Assembly: GCA_013400975.1 (NCBI GenBank)
Contig: WBMZ01000385.1
Span: 1-64,000 of the forward strand
Source of the DNA: Atrichornis clamosus
Taxonomy: Eukaryota > Chordata > Aves > Passeriformes > Menuridae
DNA: 64,000 nucleotides
Reading direction: 5' to 3'
Below, one piece after another: positions 9,700 to 20,299 of the stretch. Below the pieces are notes generated by a model. The model searched no databases. It had not been told where the DNA came from and saw only the letters and a program-made list of their open reading frames with translations. Made by a program: the position numbers and the translations under genes. Position 1 is the stretch's first letter, and every line of letters begins with the position of its first letter.

Positions 9700-12600
9700 A
9701 CATCATCCCTGTTCTGCTCTGGTGCCCGTGAGCTGCACCCCAAGGGGTGCAGGTGCTGTGCCCTTCCTTCCACCCCAAACCACCGCTGGATGTGCCCAGC
9801 TGACTTCTGCTTGCATTTATTTTGGGATAGTCATTGGTTCAGAGCTTTGGATTTTAGCTGCACTTCTATAAACACTTCTCCAGTTGCAGTGGTATTAAGA
9901 GTTGCATTCTTGCTCAAAGATGTCTTAAATCTGTCTGTGCGCTTGTGGTCTCCGTGTGCTGAAACAGGGAGCTTCTAAATTACTCCAGACAATGGTACTT
10001 TGACAGAAGGGAAGGCCTTATGCCTCTTTTTGCACCTAAGAAATCAGTCAAATAGGTAATTTTAGAAAGGTTAGAAAAATAGCTATGTTATACATCACAG
10101 TTTGTTCCTACTGAGTATGTGCCTTGTTTTGCTATGATCTCAGCAACATCTGTTCCTTTTTTCTGTAGAGTTTAGAAGAAAGAATACAGGCACATAATAA
10201 AGCAAGGTCTTGGGAGGTGTCAGAGCACGTAGATAATGAGAAAAATTGTTAATTATTACTCTGGAGAGATAGTTTGAGAAATTGCTGTAAAAAAAATTCC
10301 CTGTCCAGGCCAAGAATTAAAAAAAACAACACCCCATCAAGGAAGGTGTTGGTCTGGCTGCTTCCTGCTTGCAGAAACTGGGCTACAAGTAGGGATGCTA
10401 TGGGGAAAAGCAGGTGTCTCCCCCAAATCGTAGGTCTGAAGTTCCTGTTCCTGCACAGGAGGAGGCAGAGGAGGATGACGTAGCCTTCATCACTCTCCTT
10501 TTGTCCCCTGTTCTTGTCTCTTTTGGTAGCAGTGGGTGGAGAATTAGAGCACTCCTGAGGTCAGCTTGGGAAAGTTCAATTAGGGTACAGAAAGTGATTA
10601 ATAAAGTTTGGAGCTGGCAGGTTTATTTGCCAGGTGATGAACTACTGGTTCGGTATTTCAGCTCCAAGGACTGAACAAAATTGACTGTCGGGGGTTTTCT
10701 CCCTGGATTTCAAATTGCTTTATAGCAAGCCTGTGTCCAGGACACATGGAATAACTTATTTAATTTAAAATAAATCTCCCAAGCCCCACGCTCTGACCAT
10801 ATGAAGTGGTCCTTCTCTTGCGGCTCCTTCCTCGGTGGAAAAATCCATCTTGGGAAGTGCTTCTGCAGCCCAAAAGCATTAATTTTGAGCAAAAAAAGGA
10901 ATGAATGGAGGCAAGCCCTGGCCAGAAGTGAAATGTAGCATATGATCTGCTGATGTGGAGCCTTGTTGGGATGAGCTGCTTTCCAGCGTGTGTGTTTTGC
11001 CCGTCTGGGAGGAAGGAACACCTGGAATTCCTGCTGCTGTCAGCGGGCCAGCGCCTGACACGGCAAAACATTCCCACCAAATCCCTGCACGGCCCGCTGG
11101 AGCTCCCGTGCACGTGGAATTTCAGGATTCAGGCCCTTGCAAAGAGGTCATTTAAAGGCTGTCAGCCCCCAAACGAAGCACTTCCCATCAATCTGCCCTT
11201 GGCTACTGATGTCTCGAATGGTCAATATTTTACTGTGCTTATTTATTCTCCTTCCTTCTTGCCGTTTTTCATGTGTTCATAGCATAGAAATAAAGGCCAT
11301 TTTCAGTGACATTGTATTTCACTGGCAGAAAGAAAGGAAGAAAAAGAATCTTTTTTTCTGTTTGGATTTATGTTGTAGCTTTACAGTTGGTGGAGCAAAG
11401 CGTAGCCCAGGGAGCTCTGTAATTTATCAAAAGAAATGCACTGTATGGCCAAATTATCTCTGCAAAGCAACTAATTATTTCAAAAGGAAACTTCTCCCTC
11501 CATAAGAACATGCTCAGCAGCCAAATAACTCAAAGACATTCCAGCCAAAGTGACTGATAACCACTCACTCCCTTCTCCCATTTACTGGAACCCCAACTCC
11601 CTCACGCTCTCTCTCACTTGCCGTAAAAACTCACCCTGGTCTTTCCCCATCCAAAATTGCTCTGCCCTAAAATGTGGGGTTTTTACAGTTCCTCTGCTAA
11701 CAGACTCTGAGCTCAGGTGTCTGAAGCAAATCCTCCAGAGGGATCTGTCCTGGGGGGCTTTTTGGATCCCCCTCCTTTAGAGGTATTTTCCTCTCCTCGT
11801 TAAAGCTGTAATTAGTCACCGCATTGATTTTTTCTTTTATTCAGCATAAAAAACTTTTATTAAACCATAGTGCAAGTGAAGTTCATTCTAATCTGGCCAT
11901 AAAATTTTACGAGAGGCGTAAATCAGAGGGAGGAGTGGCAGCTAATGCTCTGGAACAGTTGAGCCCTGTTCAGGCTGTCTCAGTGGGGTTAAATCCCTCC
12001 AGGAGCAATTAGCCTAACAAGCTGTTTGGTCCTCTTATAAATAACATCAGTGATGAAGACATCTGGAGGTGTCTGCTCTGTGCACAAGGACTTTCCAAAT
12101 ATGCTGAGTGGTGAATGACCTTTTTTTACTTAATGCAGAGAAGGGGGGTGGAGATGCAGACCTGACAAGTGCCAGCAAGTTCACTCATGTTTTTATCATG
12201 CTTTCCAGAAAAGATAGAGAAGGGAAAGGAGGAGTGCCATGCTCAGCCAGAGCGTCCTCTTACATTTCTTGATGGCTGACCATGGGACAGCGTGTCTTAA
12301 GTGCTCACCCCCTGTGCTTTGGTCAAAGTAGCCCAGAAATGGGCACAATAAACCTGGGAATGGTTCATGGCTCAAGTCCTGGTCCCTGGGACATTGGAGA
12401 CTGGCAAGGGACTTCAGGCTGCTGGTGTTAGAAGTGGATTTGCAGAAGGAGAGCCAGAAGATGAACCACAATCTTTTCCTTCTGCAAAACAACCCAAATT
12501 ATGCACACTTCATACCTTTTGATTAACCTTTGTTAACCTTCAAACCTCCCTTTTGGATGGTGCATGGGAAATTCCACTCTTTGTTGCTTTTGCTGTCACT

Positions 12601-14240
12601 CCTAAATATTCTCTGAGTAAGGGCTGGGTAATTGGGTTGATAAAGAATGAAAAAAAATTAATTACCCAGTTTAAGAATAGTTAATAGTGTTTTGCAGAGA
12701 TGAGGAGTGGGAAAAGCTCTGAGGTTACACAATGTGCTGTGCTGCTGGTTGTCTTTACTAAAGCATCCAGATCCCAGTGTTTCCTTTCCCACTCTTGTTT
12801 CTCCTGTTTTTCTAAGCCATGTAGGCTTCTACCACATGTTTATAAGCTGATAAAACCATAATGCCAGGAATGTTTTCCTTCCTCTATTAGATTAACAAAA
12901 TAAGTGACTTTTCAGATACAGCCTTATTTACCATACTTTGTACACCAAAACAATAGTTGTGGATAAATGTCATAATTCATGGAAAGGTGAGAACACAGGA
13001 GTTTCTCAGCCTAAATTCTGATGTCCGATGAATCTCTGCATCTCTGTGTAGATGAGAAATGTTCTGCTCTCCTGTCACACTGGTGCCACCCTGCTTTGCT
13101 GGGCTGGCAGCCCTCAGTGGTGACAGGAGGGCTGACATAATGTTCCGCCCAAATATCTAAGAATAAATCCCATCAGACATTTCTGAGTCCTCCTGCAGCC
13201 ACTGGTGAGCAATTCATAATTGGACATGTCAGGCAGCTTTCTGACAACACAGGGGTTGACTCCTGGTAAGGTAGAACAGCCACAAAAAATGCTTTTCATA
13301 ACATAGAAGGAGTATTTGAACTGATCTCTTAGGAGACTTTCCCAAAGCCATAAATATGCTCCTCTTGATCTGTCGTGCACCCAGAGGAGCTGTGTGCTGT
13401 GTGAGGCTCTCAGAACAAACTCCAACACAGAGAACTTTTGGGGATGGGGAAGAGCCTTGAGCCATCACAGCCAATTACACTGAACTCCCAAAATACATAA
13501 AGCATTTCATCAAGGGAGATCAAAGTGCCTTTCATGGGAAGGAAGGGCTATGATCTGTGTTTTACCCACGGGAAAACTCTGGGGGAGAAACTGTCTGGCC
13601 CATCCTATAGCAACATTCTTTAGCTGTTAACCCGAGACTTTTCTTTCTGTTCCTCGCAGCTTCCCAACGCCCTCGCAGCCTCTCGTGGGCTCTGCCCAGA
13701 CCTACAGCAGCCTTTGTCCTTTTTGGGGCGGGACGCGGAGCAGGCAAGGTGAAAAAGGGGGGGAAAAAACCCCAAACATGGTCAAACCTGTGAACGAAAC
13801 CTGGCAGCAACTGCTGTAGGTGCCCGGGCTGTGATGCACCATGTAAACGCTGTGCAATCGACCCCATAAAATGGTTAAAACTGTGACTGCAAAAAATGAT
13901 GTTGCGTGTGTTGGACTATGAAGAATCCTCAGTTTTAGTACACGTTATGAATATGCCACGATGGTAATACCAAGGTTTTTTCCTGCAAGTCACTGCTAGA
14001 CTGTGGGCCTCGTAGTGGCACCTGGATCAGCTCAGTCAGCATTGTCTGGGGTTTTGTGGAGCACCTTGTTCCTGGATAATTTGGCATTCTGGAAATGATG
14101 GAAAAGCACTGAAATGAGTGATGATTAGATCAGTTATTGCTCACCTAAATGAACTGTGGGTAAACTGTTCTTTAAACATTATTTCCATATTTTTACATTT
14201 GTCTCAGAGAGAAAGAAAGGGACCTAGTGGCAAGGCAGGC
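9700..14240. other. Intergenic, no gene recognised
   Basis: This is unique sequence with no CR1 copy that I can recognise. A motif-rich segment at about 11,810-12,060 is listed separately. Open frames at 10,274-10,674, 10,710-11,113 and 13,114-13,474 lack any protein-like signature. Confidence 0.5.
11810..12060. promoter_or_regulatory. Candidate conserved non-coding element
   Basis: This low-repeat block contains CCATAAAATTTTACGAG (HOX/CDX-like), a GCTAATGCTC segment, AGCAATTAGCC and TTATAAATAA. The texture is typical of developmental enhancers in vertebrate gene deserts. Conservation was not tested. Confidence 0.25.
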
Positions 14241-14330
14241 AAAAGAATCATGGAACGGTTTGGGTTGGAAGGGTCATTAAAGATCATCTCATTCCAACCC
14301 CCTGCCATGGGTGGGACACCTTCCACTGCA
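14241..14330 (-). mobile_element. CR1 3' tip
   Basis: The block AAAAGAATCATGGAACGGTT followed by GGGTTGGAAGG, ATTCCAACCCCCTGCCATGG and GACACCTTCCACTGC is the reverse complement of the CR1 3' terminus. About 90 bases are retained. Confidence 0.9.
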
Positions 14331-14750
14331 AGTCCAGCTCTACACACAAACACGCATGGAGTGATACTCACAAGACTCAGGATCTGCATTCACACCTGCC
14401 CTAAACATGATGGTTTCCCGTGGACAAACCAGGCCTGAAATAACCAGAATAATAAATGTTTCTGCTGTGAGAAGGGATTGTGGAGTTTGGTTTCAGCTGG
14501 ATCCTGACTTCAGCCAGCAGCAAGACCTTCAAAGGCTCATGTAACATTTGGGATGCTCTGGAGCACAGAGGGGCTCTGCTGATACTTGAGACTCTTCTGT
14601 ACTGGAATAAACTGGATCATGACGGCCCATTTCTAACCACTCCTGTCTCCCTCAGGCCTTCCCAGTGTCATGGATGAGCTGTGACTCCACCCTGTTTTAC
14701 ATGGACCTGACTGACTGTCTCAAGGAACAAATATCAAATCATTCCTGCAT

Positions 14751-14762
14751 TTATTTTATTTA
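14751..14762 (-). terminator. Poly(A) signals paired with the candidate minus-strand exon
   Basis: The plus-strand TTTATTTTATTT reads AAATAAAATAAA on the minus strand, giving overlapping AATAAA hexamers about 100 bases beyond the candidate stop codon. Confidence 0.3.
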
Positions 14763-14858
14763 AATCCTCCCTCCTTCATACCAGACATTTCATCAAATGC
14801 TATTTGTTGGCATTATTTAGCAATATTTCCTGGAAGAGATGTGATTTATGCCACTTTA

Positions 14859-15263
14859 TTAGATCGCACTGAGTGGGCACTGAGTGATTTTGAGCAGGTT
14901 CATGGGCAAACAGAGCAGAAAAGCCCCCAGATGTGTTCGGTGCCCCCCACGTTTGCTGGAGCTGTGTTGACACAGCGCAGTCAGTCCTGTGGAAGGCTCC
15001 TCTGCATCCGTTGGCGTTGCAATCCCAGAGGACAGCGTCGCCCCATCCGCCTTTTTGCTCCCTTCAGGATGCTGCTTTCCCTTTCCATGAATTCGGGATG
15101 GTTTTGCTGTCTCCTGGGACTGGCGCTTCCCATTTGTCTTCTCAGATGACTCCGAGGGTGTTTCCGGGAGGACCTTGTCTCTTGAATTTGTTTCCCCTGT
15201 CTGATTCACAGCCCCCGAGTCTGTTTGATCTCCCAGGGCCGGCGTTTCCAGCGGCTCCCTGGG
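14859..15263 (-). CDS. Candidate terminal exon of an unidentified minus-strand gene
   Basis: On the minus strand a pyrimidine-rich tract (TTCTTCCTTACTCCCC...) and CCCCAG at ~15,264 precede a frame open to TAA at 14859. Its ~134 residues are rich in Ser, Thr, Glu and Lys, including DQTDSGAVNQTGETNSRDK and KTNGKRQSQETAKPSR. They look like a disordered C-terminal tail. Overlapping AATAAA signals lie on the minus strand about 100 bases past the stop (~14,751-14,762). The block is richer in CpG than its surroundings. I recognise no family, and no partner exons were found to the right, so it could be a lineage-specific or chance frame. Confidence 0.35.
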   Translation of the reverse strand, partial: PREPLETPALGDQTDSGAVNQTGETNSRDKVLPETPSESSEKTNGKRQSQETAKPSRIHGKGKQHPEGSKKADGATLSSGIATPTDAEEPSTGLTALCQHSSSKRGGHRTHLGAFLLCLPMNLLKITQCPLSAI

Positions 15264-15399
15264 GCTCCATGAAAGGGGAGTAAGGAAGAAGAGTTCACAT
15301 ATGCTACACAGAAATCTCCATATTTTAAAGGGTATCCTGTATCCCCGCTGGAACGTTTTTAATGGTCCGCAAATCAGGAGGAAGAAAAAAAGAAAAAAA

Positions 15400-16520
15400 A
15401 AAAGAAAAATTTGAGCCCACACTTAAGGCATTCATTGTTCAAAGCCCGGATCCCTGGGACTGCCGGCTTCACGGAGGCTCCACGATCCGGGGAAGTCTGT
15501 TCTGGGATGCAGCTCTGGGAGCCCACGTTGCCCAGGGCTGGCTGGGGGTGCTGCTCTCAGGCACACACTGTGTGTCTTTCAGGGATGGGTTTCCATTTTT
15601 GGAAAGGGAAGCAGGCAGGAAGGTTTCCAAGGATGAATATGCCAAGGAATTAGCTGTGGAGATTTATGGCCTGCTTGTGACAGCCAGCGGGGATTGGTGA
15701 ATTGTGTGTTAGGAGAGGTAAAGACTCATTTTATCCCTCTTTAAAGCTCCTACAGAAGAATCCTGCTCTCCTCGTGACATCCTTTGATGAGACTTAACAG
15801 TCACCAAGGCTGGCCAAGTCTAAAGTGGTGGCTGGGATTTTAAAAAGTGGTAAAAGCAGCATGAACCCAGTGTGTTCCAGCTTTTGTCTTCCCTTCAGGT
15901 TCTCCATTCGTCCCCTCCGCGATTCCCAGTCACTGTGGCTAACACAGGGAAATGAAGAGTTCCAGAAATAAAGTCTGGGGGTTTTATAAGTGAGCTAAAG
16001 TGTAATATGTGTCTTCTGCTTTAACCTGTGGTCACAGCGGGGTGAGAGGAATCACCAGGTGCTGAGCATGCTCCAACTCTTCAGCAAGGAGATATATTTT
16101 GAAGGAATGATATGCAGGGACCGGATTTAATCTTACCTGAACTCAGAAGTGCAGTTATTGAGACTGAAGAAACAATATCCCATGAGAAGTGAATTATGGG
16201 ACTGGCCAACAATTTGCAGCTCGTTGTTTAGGCAAACAGAAAGAAACATAAACTTGTGAAATTGTGAGAACAGATCCAGATCTTTCTCCAAATGTGTCCA
16301 TTATCAGCTATAAATACTTCCAGATTATCTTTGTTTTATAAAGCCTTCTTGAAATGGGATTTACATATAAAAATGTTTGTGTTGTAAACATTTGGCAATT
16401 CTTCTGCTTCCTAGTCAGTAACTTACTGAAACAGAAATATTATTAATTATAAAATCAAAATGTAATTTCAGTTAATTTCTGAATGTTCTGAGTAAAAATG
16501 CACTTCCTGTAACTATTCTG
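15400..16520. other. Unique sequence with a short exon-like plus-strand segment
   Basis: At ~15,584-15,700 the plus strand has TGTGTCTTTCAG followed by a frame reading DGFPFLEREAGRKVSKDEYA and KELAVEIYGLLVTASGDW, then a stop. The rest shows no recognisable gene or repeat. Confidence 0.25.
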
Positions 16521-16525
16521 TTGCA

Positions 16526-16815
16526 GGAGGTTGCAGCCAGTTGGGGATCAGTCTCTGCTCCTGGGGAACAAGTGACAGGACAAGAGGAAAAAGCCTCAGG
16601 TTGCACCAGGGGAAGGTTTAGGTTGGATATTGGGGAAATTTCTTCAGCAAAAGGGTTGCCAAGCCATGGCACTGCTGCCCAGGGCAGTGGTGGAGTCCCC
16701 ATCCCGGGAGGGATTTAAAAGCCACGTGGATGTGACACCTGGGGACACGGGTGAGTGGTGGCCTTGGCTGTGCTGGACTCGATGGTCTCAGAGGGCTTTT
16801 CCAACTTAAAAAAAA
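16526..16815 (+). mobile_element. CR1 3' fragment (different subfamily)
   Basis: The plus strand carries the CR1 motifs GGGGATCAGTCTCTGCTCCT, CAGGACAAGAGGAAAAAGCC, TTGCACCAGGGGAAGGTTTA, GGGCAGTGGTGGAGTCCCCA and finally GACTCGATGGTCTCAGAGG. The 3' end merges into an A-rich run. Confidence 0.92.
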
Positions 16816-17150
16816 AAATAAAATTAATGATTCTGCGTTTTGTTATGAGGTCAAAATCAATATTAATGTTTCAATAGTGAAGTTGTGCAAGCCTTTGAAA
16901 ATGTTGCAGTAGGGAACTCCCACTGTTTCAGCAGAGGAATTGCTAAAGGAACTTCTCCTTTCCGGGAGAGCAGCTTTGGCAAACATCCTGCTCGTACCTG
17001 AGCTCCTCAGTTAGAAATAGGAAATAAAGGCTTGCCACTTCTCCCGTCCTGCCCCCAGCTTGCAGTGCCACCGCTGCCTGACTGTTCGGTGCTGGGTAAG
17101 GTGTGTTCACCAGGAAGAATTCCTGCTCCCTCTGGGATAAACAAGCAATA

Positions 17151-17195
17151 GAATCCCAGAATCCCAGAATTATTAAGGCTGCTCATAGCCATGGG
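17151..17195 (-). mobile_element. Very short CR1 tip
   Basis: AATAGAATCCCAGAATCCCA followed by GAATTATTAAGGCTG is the reverse complement of the last bases and terminal octamer-like repeats of a CR1 3' end. It is too short for subfamily assignment. Confidence 0.6.
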
Positions 17196-17479
17196 TTGGT
17201 GTAGATTTTGTTGTGTCCTGGAGACTTTTGCCCTCATCCATCCTCCTCCTCCTTCTCCTCCTGGCTGAGGAAGAGCCGAAATGTGCCAGATCCAGAGAGG
17301 GCACACATGGAGATCCCAGGCAGCTGGTGAAGGGACATGAACATCCAAACCTCTGTCTTGTTCCAAAGCAGGAGCACCGGAATCCATGGAAATATCCTGT
17401 GATTATCAGGGCTCTAGAGACCTCTCGTGGACAAACACATTTGCTTCCTTCATTATATGTTTGTTTTAGAGAAAGAGTC

Positions 17480-17575
17480 TATTTATTTACAAATTATAAA
17501 TATTATTTATTATTATATATTATATTTTATTAGATATGATACTAATACTATATATTACATTATTATATATTCAGT
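17480..17575. repeat. AT-rich low-complexity tract
   Basis: The tract is composed almost entirely of A and T, with degenerate TATTAT units and a few interruptions. Confidence 0.85.
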
Positions 17576-18339
17576 GGTGACACCAAGGTGGATTCTCCTC
17601 CTATAGTGATGATCCAGCAAATAACATCTTAAATATTTACTCACTTTCTCACTTTGCCTTGTTCTCAATTAATTTTTTCTTAGGGTCTTTGCATTCTGGA
17701 GTGGTGTTTGGACTGAAAAATCACTTCAACTCACATGGGGTTTGTTTTTTCTTAATATTTTAACTTATCAGATAATACAGATGCTACAGGTGGAAGAATT
17801 AAAACAGCAACACTAAATTTCATTCCTGTATATTTATTATTGACTGTAAATTATTTGCAATGTGATTTTTTTTTCTCATCTGAAAAACTTATAAAGTTTC
17901 ATCGATTTTATTGATCTTTTCCCCCTCATTTTTATTGACTATTTTTTTGTCACAGAGCAGAAAATTTCCATCAGCCAGAGAGAAATCTGGAGGTTTACGG
18001 AGCATTTCTTGGGCTGGCAGGAGGAGTTCAGTGGTTGAAAACCACCATTATAAAACAAGAAATAAATCAGCCATTGAATTTTTATTTACGGATTAAAAAA
18101 ATTCAAATTTTTTACCTGAGCAATGCCCTAACCTGGTCAGGCCCAGGCCCTGGGAGGTGACTCCCATGGGATGAGATTTATAACAAAATCCCATGTCTGG
18201 AGCCATCTGCCAGTGCAGGGACAAATTGCTTTTTCTACAGAGATTATTCGATTTTTTCCACGATCCGCCTCATTTTCCACTTCCATCCTTTCCTCACTTT
18301 GGTGAATTATTGGTGGCCCTTGATGTTTCCACTTAACAA

Positions 18340-18535
18340 GAAGCATAAGGAGAAGTAGCTGTTTACTTCACTGCCCTGGCTCTGCATGAGCGTGCCGCAA
18401 AATTAAAGGCAGACAAAAAGTTTGATATTAAGGAGATGTAATTAAAGAGTGTGCTCCGCCCTCAGTGCTTATCTGCAGCCCCTCTGAGCAGCCCACTGTG
18501 TGCAAGTCAAAGGCAAGGTAATTTTTCTTTTTAAT
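18340..18535. promoter_or_regulatory. Candidate conserved non-coding element
   Basis: Unique sequence includes GCATGAGCGTGCCGCAAAAT, AATTAAAGGCAG, GATGTAATTAAAGAG (homeodomain-like) and CAAGTCAAAGGCAAGG (nuclear receptor/TCF-like). No repeat or frame explains it. This is a guess from motif texture only. Confidence 0.25.
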
Positions 18536-19289
18536 ATTGCAATAACTCTGAGCCATTTTAAGAGAAAATCCACTGACAATTTTGGACAAAAAGCTACACT
18601 TCAGAAAGAAATTAAAATCTTGGTGAGAAGAGTTTGATTTCACAGGAAAATGTCAATGTACCGCAGTGCTAAAAAGCAAACATATTTTAGCTGAATACAC
18701 TTTGATTTTTGCAGGGGAAAAATTCCTTTTCAATTACTTTTTGCCCTTTTTCTGCAGGGGAAAGAACTGACAATATTTTTTTTTCATTTTTCTTCATGGC
18801 TTTGGGTGTAGGTGCAAAGGTGGAATTGGGGAGAGGAAGATGAAGCTGTTTGGGTTCGGAGTGAGCTCTCCTTTTCCCAAAATGTGCTAGAAATACTTTA
18901 TAGACTGTGCAGATTTTAAGTGTGTTTTAAAGTGGATTTTAGAGGAATTCTTTTTCTTCAGCTGGTTGCTCTACTCAACTCCAAGAGTTGTATATTTTGA
19001 CGCCACTTTTTAATTCATCCTTGTCCTTGTGCTGTCAGCAAACCAGCATATTCTCACAGTAAAAGTCTTTTTCAGACATCAGGGAAAGCCTGGAGAAATG
19101 TGGTAGCAGTGTTTTTTAATTATCTTTTTTTCTGGTTTTTCTCCCTTTTATTCATTCCTGGATGTCCGCTGTATCCAAGCCAAGCACAGATCTGGAATCC
19201 CAAATTCTTGCCCCGTTTTGCTCTCTACCATTACCTAAAGCTTTCCCATCTCAGTTTGACAAACCACCACGGAGCCTGAGCCTGGATAT

Positions 19290-19815
19290 TATTTTTTGTG
19301 GTACATCTTATCGGCCAATTAGTGCTTTAATTTAAATGTACAAGTGCCTATCTCTGCCTTCACAGTTATTCTGCCTGATATAAAACAATTGGCTGGTCAC
19401 AGGCTCCATGAATCAATGTTATCACGACTCGTGGAGTATCTTATTTGCTTTGTGATAGGAATGCCGAGCTTATTTTTAAATTCTATTTTCTTGGTCCTGA
19501 CTTTAATGTGCCACGCAAACCAGAGTGATCTCAGCAGGCTATTTTCCTGTTGTTAAGCCCTGAACCCTAATCTGAAGGAAACAAACCCAGCTCCTCTTTA
19601 TTTTCAAAGAGATAAGATTTGCGAGGTTATTAATCACGGGCTCCAATGGCTGCGCTGGGAATTGAAAATGATAAAGGGTTTTATATAAAATTTGTCAACA
19701 TTTATTACAGAGACGGGCCATCCGTCCAGTGGGAGCCTTAGAAAGTCTTTATGTGTCTGGTGGATGATAAAGGGCCATTTAACTGCATAAACAGCCATGA
19801 CATCATGCTGAACTT
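19290..19815. promoter_or_regulatory. Candidate conserved non-coding element
   Basis: AT-rich but complex sequence contains CTTATCGGCCAATTAGTGC, GAATCAATGTTATCACGAC, AGATAAGATTTGCGAGG (GATA-like) and GCCATGACATCATGCTGA (CRE/AP-1-like). It lies in a gene-free zone. Conservation is not testable here. Confidence 0.3.
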
Positions 19816-20299
19816 ACATGTTCTTTCATCTGCCCCTAAATGATACCAGTTCTTTTTGGTTATGGCCCTGAGCTTGGATTTTGGAGTATTTTCTCCTCCC
19901 ATGTATCATTTAATCTATTTATCCAGGGTTTTTTTGGTTGTTTTTTTTTTTTTAATAGAACAAATCGCTTGTTGGGTTTATTTTGCTTGAAGAGCTCTAA
20001 GGCTGGACTCAGAGGATTAACTCCTGGGCAGGTGTAAATCCACGTGGAGTTGGCTTCCCTCACACAAGGGTTTAGCTCGTGGTGTTTAATCCTGGTGAAT
20101 TTGTGCTCTGGAAAACAAGAAATTACGTCCTCCCCCATATAAACTGATCCTGGGAGTGCTGAACACATTGAAAGGAGGTAATTTTCCAATTTCTTTATTT
20201 CCTTTCTCAGCATTGCTCCTCAGCCATTAAAGCTCTTTCATGTGTGACTGATATATAGGGCTTCCCAACCCACCAACAATTAATGACACAGATAACTAA

